The notes under the pieces are model-generated. The model was given only the letters and a program-made list of their open reading frames with translations. It had not been told where the DNA came from and did no database searches. From RUG191 sp045642225 (GTDB lineage Bacteria; Bacillota; Clostridia; Lachnospirales; Lachnospiraceae), in assembly GCA_045642225.1 (NCBI GenBank), contig JAZUIN010000065.1:1-64000 (forward strand): a stretch of DNA of 64,000 nucleotides. The letters are read 5' to 3'. Positions 17,429-25,226 of the stretch are shown piece by piece; positions within the stretch are counted from its first letter, which is position 1, and every line of letters begins with the position of its first letter. The position numbers were made by a program, and so were the translations under genes.

Positions 17429-17971
17429 ATGACAATTAATGTGTATGATGCTGTTATTGAAACAATAAATAGATGCGTAAAAGAAGATTCATTAAGAACA
17501 ATATCAAAGAAGAAAATTGTTTTTTTAGGAACAAATTTGACAGCTCGATTTGATGAGCTTATGCAAAAGATTTTGGAAGAAAATAAAAACTTTTCTGCAA
17601 TGATGATTGGATCACAATCGCAAATTGAACAATATAGTTATCGCTGGGGAAAATGTTTACATTTGTATAATTGGAAAGAGGCATATTCAACAGAAATGCT
17701 GAATGATGTGAATATAGTTCGATACCTGGAGAAAGCCGATATACTTATTTTTTGTACATCAAGTAAGGTGAATTTAAGGGACAAAAATATTATAGAACTT
17801 GGTATTTTGATAAATGAACGTTTTGGAGTGAAAATTTGTTTTTACGATTGGAATGAAGAAAAGCTTTATAAGTATGAGCCGATGAAACAATATTTAAAAG
17901 CTTTAAAATTGTATGAGGATATTAATTCGTTTTTATATGAATATAATATGCTAATTGGAGAAGAAAAATGA
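17429..17971 (+). CDS. Uncharacterised protein with alpha/beta fold
   Basis: I do not recognise this 180-residue family. A strand-loop motif near residue 30 (KIVFLGTNLTARFDELM), later strands ADILIFCTSS and GVKICFYDW, and alternating helices suggest a nucleotide-binding Rossmann-like fold, possibly a diverged relative of the YGAG module. It follows the glycyl radical enzyme by 30 bases and overlaps the next glycosyltransferase start by four bases (ATGA), so it is part of the same operon. No membrane segment or signal peptide is visible. Confidence 0.5.
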   Translation: MTINVYDAVIETINRCVKEDSLRTISKKKIVFLGTNLTARFDELMQKILEENKNFSAMMIGSQSQIEQYSYRWGKCLHLYNWKEAYSTEMLNDVNIVRYLEKADILIFCTSSKVNLRDKNIIELGILINERFGVKICFYDWNEEKLYKYEPMKQYLKALKLYEDINSFLYEYNMLIGEEK

Positions 17972-19044
17972 ATGTAGGTGTGTTGGTACAGTTTAAAGAA
18001 AAAAATCTGACAGGAATACCCAAAGTTGCTGCTGGAATAATGGAAAATATAAGTGCTATAGATGCAAGTGTTGATTACTATTATTTGGGAGAAGAACCTT
18101 TTTTGCCTAGGCAGTATAAAGAGATACCAGTTGTATATAACAACGGGGCAATGTTTGATTTAGACTTTATGCTTTCAAGATATTCATTGAATATTGTTCA
18201 TTCATATTATTATGCGTATAATTTTTCGAATAAAAAAACTAAGAGGGTTTTAACAATTCACGATTTGATGCACTATACACATCCTGAATGGTTTTACAAG
18301 AGCACAAATGAATATTTTCGGAACGAATTGAAGGAGTGTGCAAAAAAATCTGATAAAATAATAGCAGATTCTGAATATACTAAAGCAGATATTATAAATT
18401 GTTATGGAATAGATAGTAATAAAATAGAAACCATTTATGATGCCATTTATCCTGCTAAGTTTTTTGAAAAAGAAGGAAAAAAACCATCTTTTAAAAATGT
18501 AGAAAAAGATAATTTTATATTATCTGTTTCTGCAGTACATGTATATAAAAATCAAGTTGGTTTAATAGAAGCATATGTTGCATTTCGTGAAAGAAACCTA
18601 GATTCCAATTTGAAACTAGTTATAACCGGACCATTGAGAAAAGATATGAAATTAAATGAAGTATGTAAGGATGAGAATATACGAAAAAACATAATTTTTA
18701 CAGGATATGTATCTGATGAAGAATTGGTGTGGTTATATAAAAATTGTTATTTTTTTATGTTTGTATCCTTTTTTGAAGGATTTGGATTACCTATATTAGA
18801 AGCAATGAGCTGTAGAAAAGCTGTTGTTTGTTCAAACACAACATCAATGCCAGAGGTGGGAGGAGATGCAGTGGTATATTGCAATCCATATGACAAGGAA
18901 TCGATTATAGATGCTATGGAGTTGGTTGTAAACGATGAGCAACAGAAGGCTAATTATGAAAAAAAGGCGTATATTCGTTCTAAAATCTTTTCATATGAGA
19001 AAGCCGCTGAACAGACGGTTGAACTTTATAAAAGTATATTATAA
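17968..19044 (+). CDS. GT4 family glycosyltransferase
   Basis: A GT-B enzyme of 358 residues. The acceptor half shows TIHDLMHYTHPEWF and IADSEYTKADI. The donor half has VSAVHVYKNQ, FTGYVSDEELVWLY and the signature SFFEGFGLPILEAMS with its E-x7-E pair. The N-terminal GIPKVAAGIM segment matches mannosyl- or rhamnosyl-transferase-like members. It begins inside the stop of the previous gene (ATGA overlap), indicating coupling. It probably adds one residue of the repeating unit. Confidence 0.87.
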   Translation: MNVGVLVQFKEKNLTGIPKVAAGIMENISAIDASVDYYYLGEEPFLPRQYKEIPVVYNNGAMFDLDFMLSRYSLNIVHSYYYAYNFSNKKTKRVLTIHDLMHYTHPEWFYKSTNEYFRNELKECAKKSDKIIADSEYTKADIINCYGIDSNKIETIYDAIYPAKFFEKEGKKPSFKNVEKDNFILSVSAVHVYKNQVGLIEAYVAFRERNLDSNLKLVITGPLRKDMKLNEVCKDENIRKNIIFTGYVSDEELVWLYKNCYFFMFVSFFEGFGLPILEAMSCRKAVVCSNTTSMPEVGGDAVVYCNPYDKESIIDAMELVVNDEQQKANYEKKAYIRSKIFSYEKAAEQTVELYKSIL

Positions 19045-19104
19045 AAACGATGCATATGATGTTATTATTTAGCTCAATAAAATGAGCGGAATATGGAGGA
19101 GTAT

Positions 19105-19347
19105 ATGGATAACCAAAAAAATTCAATTGTAATACCAGTTTTTAACAAGATTTCGTATTTAGATAAAGCACTTCAAAGTGTAATGCATGAGGCACGCTTT
19201 GGGGGTGTATTAACCCTGTAGCAAAAATCAGGTCGAAGTGTTACAAAAATGCTTGACCACAACAAAAGATATCTAAATTAAGATCCAAGGTAGATACAGT
19301 TAGTTGGTGTAGTTGAAATAATAAATCAGTATTTAGAATCAAAATAA
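19105..19347 (+). pseudogene. GT2 glycosyltransferase remnant
   Basis: After GGAGG and ATG 19105 the first 28 codons encode SIVIPVFNKISYLDKALQSV, a textbook GT2 N terminus. The frame then enters unrelated sequence (from about 19189) and stops at 19219-19221. A short open stretch ending VEIINQYLESK and TAA near 19347 looks like the original C terminus. About 90% of the gene is therefore missing, replaced by some 125 bases I cannot identify. This occupies the gap between two GT4 genes; nothing else is visible there. Confidence 0.6.
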
Positions 19348-19366
19348 TGTGTAGAAAGGTTTAAGT

Positions 19367-20935
19367 ATGAGAAAGAGAATTACTACAATAAATCATTTTG
19401 ATATACTTAGTGTAAGTCATGGAGGGACACATGCAATATTGGATTTTTATTACGAGTTATCAAGATGGTATGACGTGAATATCGTTATGCTTGTAAATAA
19501 TGATATATATGTTGATATGTTTGAATATAGTAATGGCGTAAAAATATTTCCAGTATATTATAATGAAAAAGATTCTGATAAAAACCAATATGACTTTATA
19601 ATAGACGAGTTGCCCAAAAATGAAAATGTTGTTAATAGAATTAAAGATATTTCTAGTGACTCGGAAATAATTATTTCTGAGCACGTCTACACATGGAACT
19701 TGGTAAAAGCAGTTTCAGCAGAAAAAAGAAGAATATATAGAGCGCTTAACGTTGAATATGATTACATGAGAATGATATGGAAGGTATGTGAGGGAAATTC
19801 TGTACTTAAACGTATTTTCAGCGTTGAAGAAGATGCTTGTAAGTCTGCGGATTTAGTTTTTACTATAGGTGAGAACGATAGAATTAGAATGATAGATTTG
19901 TACAAGCTCAATGAGTTTGAACAAAGAAAAATTATTACAATTGGAGCAGGGTTTTCACAAGATAAGGAGAAGCTTGTGTGGCCAAGTAAAAGAATTGGAA
20001 TTCAAGGATGTGATAATTCTGCGATTTATATTGCTTCAAGGACTCCTGCAACGATAGAGGCAGTAAAAACAATAATAATTGTAGCGAAAAAAGAAGCAAA
20101 TGTCACTTTTTTTGTTGCTGGAAGTGTATGCAGTGCCTTTGAGCAGAAGGAATTGCCGCGTAATGTAGTATTAAAAGGTATTATTTCAGATGATGAAAAA
20201 AATAATTTGCTATCCAAATGCGATTTTGCAATCAATCCAATTGAAGATGGTGCAGGTGTTAATATAAAAATGTTAGAGTATTTTTCAATAGGAATACCAG
20301 TAATTACAAGTGCTTATGGTGTTCGTGGAATAGATGCCGTTAATAATAAGGAAGTCATTATTTCTAAGAAAAGTGATTATGGCTATAATATTGAAAAGTT
20401 TTTAGAATTATCGTCGAAAAAAAAAGATATCTTAGCAAAAAACGCAAGAAAGTTATTTGATGAAAAATATAGTTGGAAATCAATTGCTCTCGAAGCAAAG
20501 ATGTTGCTAAGTCAGCGTATGAATTTTAGTGATGAAAGTGATAGTATCGATCTGCAATGCTTTTTTGAAAACAATAATGGAGTTTTCAATATTTCAGATG
20601 AAGTATATATAAGAGGTGCGGGAATAAAAGGTAAGGAATGTCTCGGCATGCTTAATAATAACCGTATTAGAGTAAAAGCTTTCGTAGATAAAAATAAGGA
20701 AGGAAAAACATTCGCAGGAATACCAATTATCAATACAGGGGGTATGGATAAAAACACACATATTGTTATTGCAATATCTAAATTTATAGATGTGCTTCAG
20801 GAATTAATAGAACTAGGTGTTGATAAAAATGACATTACAATATTTATAGGTAGAACTTTTGTTTCATTAAAAGCTGAGGGAGATACATGTTCGAAATATA
20901 TTGATTTAAAAAAATTGAATGATATTGTTAAGTGA
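19367..20935 (+). CDS. GT4-like glycosyltransferase with C-terminal YGAG Rossmann domain
   Basis: Residues 1-~385 are GT-B: an N-terminal SHGGTHAILDFYYEL segment and a donor domain with a VVLKGIISDDEKNNLL loop and NPIEDGAGVNIKMLEYFSIGIPVI, a GT4-type motif. From about residue 410 the recurring module follows: VYIRGAGIKGKECL, RVKAFVDKNK, GIPIIN, then HIVIAISKF. This places the module at the C terminus, whereas in the proteins at 12504, 22278 and 23870 it is N-terminal, so it moves as a unit. AAAGG precedes the ATG. It is likely a glycan-assembly transferase with a binding or docking appendix. Confidence 0.8.
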   Translation: MRKRITTINHFDILSVSHGGTHAILDFYYELSRWYDVNIVMLVNNDIYVDMFEYSNGVKIFPVYYNEKDSDKNQYDFIIDELPKNENVVNRIKDISSDSEIIISEHVYTWNLVKAVSAEKRRIYRALNVEYDYMRMIWKVCEGNSVLKRIFSVEEDACKSADLVFTIGENDRIRMIDLYKLNEFEQRKIITIGAGFSQDKEKLVWPSKRIGIQGCDNSAIYIASRTPATIEAVKTIIIVAKKEANVTFFVAGSVCSAFEQKELPRNVVLKGIISDDEKNNLLSKCDFAINPIEDGAGVNIKMLEYFSIGIPVITSAYGVRGIDAVNNKEVIISKKSDYGYNIEKFLELSSKKKDILAKNARKLFDEKYSWKSIALEAKMLLSQRMNFSDESDSIDLQCFFENNNGVFNISDEVYIRGAGIKGKECLGMLNNNRIRVKAFVDKNKEGKTFAGIPIINTGGMDKNTHIVIAISKFIDVLQELIELGVDKNDITIFIGRTFVSLKAEGDTCSKYIDLKKLNDIVK

Positions 20936-20936
20936 T

Positions 20937-21002
20937 ATGAGAAAGGGTATTTTAAATATTGCCATATTGTGTGTAATGGAAATTTTGTTCGCAATGAATT
21001 AA
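20937..21002 (+). CDS. Possible 21-residue hydrophobic micro-ORF
   Basis: Starting one base after the upstream stop codon, this ORF encodes MRKGILNIAILCVMEILFAMN, a short hydrophobic peptide resembling the first membrane helix of a larger protein. There is no clear RBS and no known homology, so it may be a leftover of a deleted membrane protein gene or chance. Confidence 0.15.
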   Translation: MRKGILNIAILCVMEILFAMN

Positions 21003-21043
21003 AACTGCGTCTGTATACATGATGATATTGCGAGAGGAGAAAT

Positions 21044-22231
21044 ATGTTAGTTAATATAGATTGTCAATACTTGTGCATCAGTGAAAGTGGTAAAAGTGGA
21101 ATACATTATTATATGCAGGAAGTTATAAATAAGCTTGTAAAAAGAAATACATATGACTATGAACTAACTTTCTGTGATTTTAAAAGAGAAAGAAATAATT
21201 ACGATTATCTAAGACGAGATTTATCAGAAATTCTATCGGATGTAATAATAAATGAAAGAAATGATTTTTCATATCAAAATGTGATTAAATCGATATTAGA
21301 ATCTGATATAAGCTTATACAATGGAAAAACATATTCACAACTATTTAAGGTTGATGCGGATATTTCTTTTTTTTCGTTTTCCAACTATGTACCACATAAC
21401 ATAGATACAAATGCAGTAGTAGTAGTTCATGATATAATGCCTGTTATGGATGAATATAAGAATTATTGGAGTGAGAGAAATCAGCGATGGTTTAAAAATT
21501 CAATTAATTATTTGGAAAATAATGAAAAAGTGACCTTTATTGCGGATTCAAAGTGTACAAAAAAGGACATGGTTGAGCTATTAGGGATAAATGAGGAGAG
21601 AATTAATGTAGTTTATGCAGCTTATAATGACAAGATATATTATGAAGATAATGAAGCATCTTTAACGCACTTGAATATTGATGGAGAATATATTCTATAT
21701 TTAGGTGCGCTAGATTCAAGAAAAGGAATTGACACAATAGTTAAAGCTTTTGATTTGCTTGAAAATCGAGATATAAAGCTTGTTTTAGCCGGAAATTATA
21801 GAATGGACAAAGATAGTTTCATGGAATTAATTAACAGTTCTACTAGAAAAGAAGATATCATTTTAACAGGCTTTGTCTCTGATGATGATAAAAGAAGGCT
21901 TATGTCTCAAGCTGAAGTGTTTCTCTTTCCATCTCAATACGAGGGGTTTGGGTTGCCGGTTTTAGAGGCAATGGCTTGTGGGGCGCCAGTTATCACAACA
22001 AATGTTTCCAGTTTGCCAGAAGTTGCAGGAAATGCGGCGGAGTATATTCAACCAGGTGATTACGAGGAACTTGCAAAAAAGATAGATGGATTTTTATCAT
22101 CTAAAGAAAAAAGAGAAAGATTTCGAAAATTGGGGTTTGAAAGAATAAAGAATTTTTCGTGGGATAAAACTGCTGAATCGGTTGAAAAAATATTTGAAAA
22201 AATTTTATCAAAGGATATGAATCAAAATTGA
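21044..22231 (+). CDS. GT4 family glycosyltransferase
   Basis: A 395-residue GT-B enzyme related to WbaZ/MtfB-type transferases. It shows VVVVHDIMPVMDEYKNYW and FIADSKCTKKDMVELLG in the acceptor half, then YLGALDSRKGIDTIVKAF and FPSQYEGFGLPVLEAMACGAPVI in the donor half, with the E-x7-E signature intact. GAGAGGAG lies just upstream of the ATG. It has the same architecture as the enzyme at 17968 and probably acts at another step of the same glycan. Confidence 0.88.
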   Translation: MLVNIDCQYLCISESGKSGIHYYMQEVINKLVKRNTYDYELTFCDFKRERNNYDYLRRDLSEILSDVIINERNDFSYQNVIKSILESDISLYNGKTYSQLFKVDADISFFSFSNYVPHNIDTNAVVVVHDIMPVMDEYKNYWSERNQRWFKNSINYLENNEKVTFIADSKCTKKDMVELLGINEERINVVYAAYNDKIYYEDNEASLTHLNIDGEYILYLGALDSRKGIDTIVKAFDLLENRDIKLVLAGNYRMDKDSFMELINSSTRKEDIILTGFVSDDDKRRLMSQAEVFLFPSQYEGFGLPVLEAMACGAPVITTNVSSLPEVAGNAAEYIQPGDYEELAKKIDGFLSSKEKRERFRKLGFERIKNFSWDKTAESVEKIFEKILSKDMNQN

Positions 22232-22277
22232 GGTTGAAACACAGAGATTATGTATTCTAACGAAGAAAGTAAGATAT

Positions 22278-23852
22278 ATGAGTGTATATGAAAAAGCTAT
22301 TAAAGAGGGAAAATATAATATTCAGCATAGTGATATTGCAAATAAAACATTTGAGGATTTTTCCGCCGAAGTAAAAGGAAAAAAAGTTTATTTTTATGGG
22401 GCTGGCAATGGTTTTTTTTGGGCATATGTGTATGTGAGATATGTTTTAGGTGTAGATAATATATACGGTGTAATTGATAGCTCAGAAAAACTGAACCAAG
22501 CGAGTGTGGAAGAACAATTGGGAGTCACATTGGCTGGGGATGCAGGTGAGAGTAAAATAGTAAATCTGTACCAATTAGCAATGCAGGAAAACAAGGACGA
22601 TATTGTGATCATTATATCGCTTGTTAATAAAATTGATGAAGTGATTAATTGCCTTGAGGATGCAGGATTCGGTAGAATATATTCATTTCTAACTATGTTT
22701 GAAAAACAAACGAGAAATTCAGAAACAAAAAACGCAATTCAGTTTTATGAAGAAAAGTGTCATCAAAATTCAGTAGGGGAAAACGTATTATTTTATATGT
22801 CGATACACGCTGGTAATAATGTTGCAATATTTCAGGCACTGAAAAAAAAGTACCCAAAAACGCAGATTACATGTATTGTAGAAAAGATGCCAGATGACAA
22901 AATGGAAGATGTAGAATATATACTAGTATCTCATCAATTACAGGTGATAAAAGCATTTGCAACCGCTGCAGTTGTTTTAATAGATTTGGTGTCCCTTCCA
23001 TATCAGTATAAAAAACGAGAGGGACAGATATATATACAAACAAAACATTGGGGAAGTGTAACATTTAAGAAATTTGGTGTTGCAGATAATCAGGATGATT
23101 GCAACTATGTGCATTATTTCAATGAACTTTATGATTATATTATAGTTGGTAGTGAATTCGATAAGAGAAGTTGTAAGGAAGGATTTGAATTTGATGGACC
23201 TTTTATTGATATAGGAACTCCGAGAAGTGATATTTTATTTGATGCAACTTTGGAGAAAAAAATATTTCGTAAGATAGGTCTTTCGTCAGAATATAAATAC
23301 ATATTATATGCGCCTACTTTCCGTGCAACTGTTGAGGAAGATGTTGCAAAAATTTCGGTTGGTAGTGTACTAACCTATAACTTTGATAGAATATGTGAAG
23401 TGTTTGAAGAACGTTTTGGTGGAGAGTTTAAGTTGCTTCTTCGCCTACACCCTTTGGTTGCAGACAAGGCAAAAGATTTTTCTTTTTCAGATAGAGTCAT
23501 TGATGTAAGTGGCTATAAGGAGTCACAAGAATTGGTTGCCATTAGTTATGCAATGATATCAGACTATTCAAGTATTATGTTTGAACATGCATATGTGAAA
23601 AAGCCAGTATTTTTGTTGGCAGATGATGTGCAAGAATATGTCAACAATCAAAAGGATGTTCTGATAGATTACGAAGATTTACCATTTGCAATTGCAGAAA
23701 CAGAAGATGAACTGATTGATAATGTTAGAAATTTTGATGAAGAAGCATACACAAATCGTGTTACACAATTTTTGGATGAAAAAGGTGTTCATGAAGATGG
23801 ACATGCAAGTGAAAAGGCTGCAGATTTCATTGTTTCTCTTTTGAAGAAATAG
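22278..23852 (+). CDS. YGAG Rossmann domain fused to TagF-like polyol-phosphate transferase
   Basis: Residues ~30-145 carry the recurring module (KVYFYGAGNGFFWAY, NIYGVIDSS, IVIIISLVN). Residues ~165-524 are a CDP-glycerol glycerophosphotransferase domain: DIGTPRSDILF, YILYAPTFRAT, LLLRLHPLVADKA, and SDYSSIMFEHAYVKKPVFLLADD, matching the donor-binding end of TagF. It is the second TagF-type gene in the island (the first at 10273), so the polymer may have a poly(polyol phosphate) segment or two distinct phosphodiester linkages. Confidence 0.85.
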   Translation: MSVYEKAIKEGKYNIQHSDIANKTFEDFSAEVKGKKVYFYGAGNGFFWAYVYVRYVLGVDNIYGVIDSSEKLNQASVEEQLGVTLAGDAGESKIVNLYQLAMQENKDDIVIIISLVNKIDEVINCLEDAGFGRIYSFLTMFEKQTRNSETKNAIQFYEEKCHQNSVGENVLFYMSIHAGNNVAIFQALKKKYPKTQITCIVEKMPDDKMEDVEYILVSHQLQVIKAFATAAVVLIDLVSLPYQYKKREGQIYIQTKHWGSVTFKKFGVADNQDDCNYVHYFNELYDYIIVGSEFDKRSCKEGFEFDGPFIDIGTPRSDILFDATLEKKIFRKIGLSSEYKYILYAPTFRATVEEDVAKISVGSVLTYNFDRICEVFEERFGGEFKLLLRLHPLVADKAKDFSFSDRVIDVSGYKESQELVAISYAMISDYSSIMFEHAYVKKPVFLLADDVQEYVNNQKDVLIDYEDLPFAIAETEDELIDNVRNFDEEAYTNRVTQFLDEKGVHEDGHASEKAADFIVSLLKK

Positions 23853-23869
23853 TTAAAGTGAGGTAAATA

Positions 23870-25174
23870 ATGCTAGAAAAAGAACTTTGTGACTATTTAA
23901 AATCAAAAAGCAATTTGTATATTTACGGAGCGGGCGTTGTGGGTAAACGTTTGCTTCGTTTTTGTAATGCGAAAGAAATTAGCGTAAAAGGGTATGTGGT
24001 ATCAGAAGAACCGAAGGAAAAGATGGTCTTAGGTAAGGATGTACTTACGTTAGAGGAATTGCATGCTATTGGTGTTGCGAATTCTAATCTTGATATCGTG
24101 GTGGCGATAGGAATTCGAACAAGAGAAGATCGATTGTATTGGAATGATTTCCTTTCTAATAAAGAATTTCGAAGTGCATTGGTACTTTTACAAAGTTCGC
24201 TTGAAATGCTAAAAAACTGGGAAGACAATATCATAAATAAGGAGATTCTGGAGCAGATTGCAAGAGAGAATTTTACGTTTGTTTTACCAGATATGCATAA
24301 TACCAATGAAGAAAAACACCATTTGTATTTGAAGGATAGGATGACGGATGAAGTATTTTGCAGATGCGTACATCGAGAACTACTTAGTCATAAGGATGTC
24401 TATAATCAATTATGTTCATCAAAGATATTTGCTGAGAAATTTTTCTCAGTAAAATTGGTTCCTTTTGGAGAGAATGCGCCAAAAGGAATATTTGATTCTT
24501 ATGTGTTTTTGAGTCATTTTGATACGGCAACATGTGATGAGATCATCCAAGATGATTATATTCCGCTACAAGTGGCTGCTGCATTGACGGATGAAAGAAA
24601 AGGCTGTCAAGTGGATTGTGAAGGGGATCATATTTCACATAAAAATCCAGACTACAGTGAATGTACAGGTATTTATTGGATATATAAAAACACAAAAGGT
24701 CAAGAATATGTGGGACTGAGTCATTACCGAAGAAGACTTCTTTTGGATGAGATAAGTCAAAAATATATCGTGGATGAAGGGATTGATGTTGTGTTGCCAG
24801 TTCCGACATTTTGTGGAGATTGCATAGAGGATTTCTTTCAAATTTTTATTCAGAGTTATGATTGGATTACATTTAAGAAATGTGTAAAACAATATGATGA
24901 ATCCTATGCAGAAATCTTTGAAATCTATGAAAAAGGACATTTCTTTTTTCATGCAAATCTTGCGCTATGGAAGAGGGAGTGGTTTGACAGATATTGCGAG
25001 TTTGTATTTGCAATTACTTCTATGGTGGAAGAGGAATATGCAAAACAAGGTATCCAGCGACATAATCGGTTTATGGGGTATTTAGTGGAAAATTTAACAA
25101 GTTTGTATGTATTAATTCACAGAGATGAATTACATGTGGCGTGCACACAAATGAAATGGTTAGGTGAAAAATGA
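23870..25174 (+). CDS. YGAG Rossmann domain fused to DUF4422 glycosyltransferase-like domain
   Basis: The first ~115 residues are the recurring module (LYIYGAGVVGKRLLRF, VKGYVVSE, LDIVVAIGIR). The C-terminal ~245 residues match DUF4422, a domain found beside glycosyltransferases in capsule loci. Key points are PLQVAAALTDER, GIYWIYKN and EYVGLSHYRRR, then HANLALWKREWFDRYCEFVF. Such domains are believed to transfer galactofuranose or other sugars, but the activity is not settled. GAGG precedes the ATG, 17 bases after the TagF-like gene. Confidence 0.82.
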   Translation: MLEKELCDYLKSKSNLYIYGAGVVGKRLLRFCNAKEISVKGYVVSEEPKEKMVLGKDVLTLEELHAIGVANSNLDIVVAIGIRTREDRLYWNDFLSNKEFRSALVLLQSSLEMLKNWEDNIINKEILEQIARENFTFVLPDMHNTNEEKHHLYLKDRMTDEVFCRCVHRELLSHKDVYNQLCSSKIFAEKFFSVKLVPFGENAPKGIFDSYVFLSHFDTATCDEIIQDDYIPLQVAAALTDERKGCQVDCEGDHISHKNPDYSECTGIYWIYKNTKGQEYVGLSHYRRRLLLDEISQKYIVDEGIDVVLPVPTFCGDCIEDFFQIFIQSYDWITFKKCVKQYDESYAEIFEIYEKGHFFFHANLALWKREWFDRYCEFVFAITSMVEEEYAKQGIQRHNRFMGYLVENLTSLYVLIHRDELHVACTQMKWLGEK

Positions 25175-25226
25175 AGTGATAGTACGATAAAAGGGATTTA
25201 TAATATAAAAAATACAGATAGGACTA

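Noticed and set aside
19189..19310. Complete insertion sequence in the GT2 remnant
   Set aside because: The segment is only ~125 bases, encodes no transposase and shows no inverted ends; remnant status is possible but not shown.
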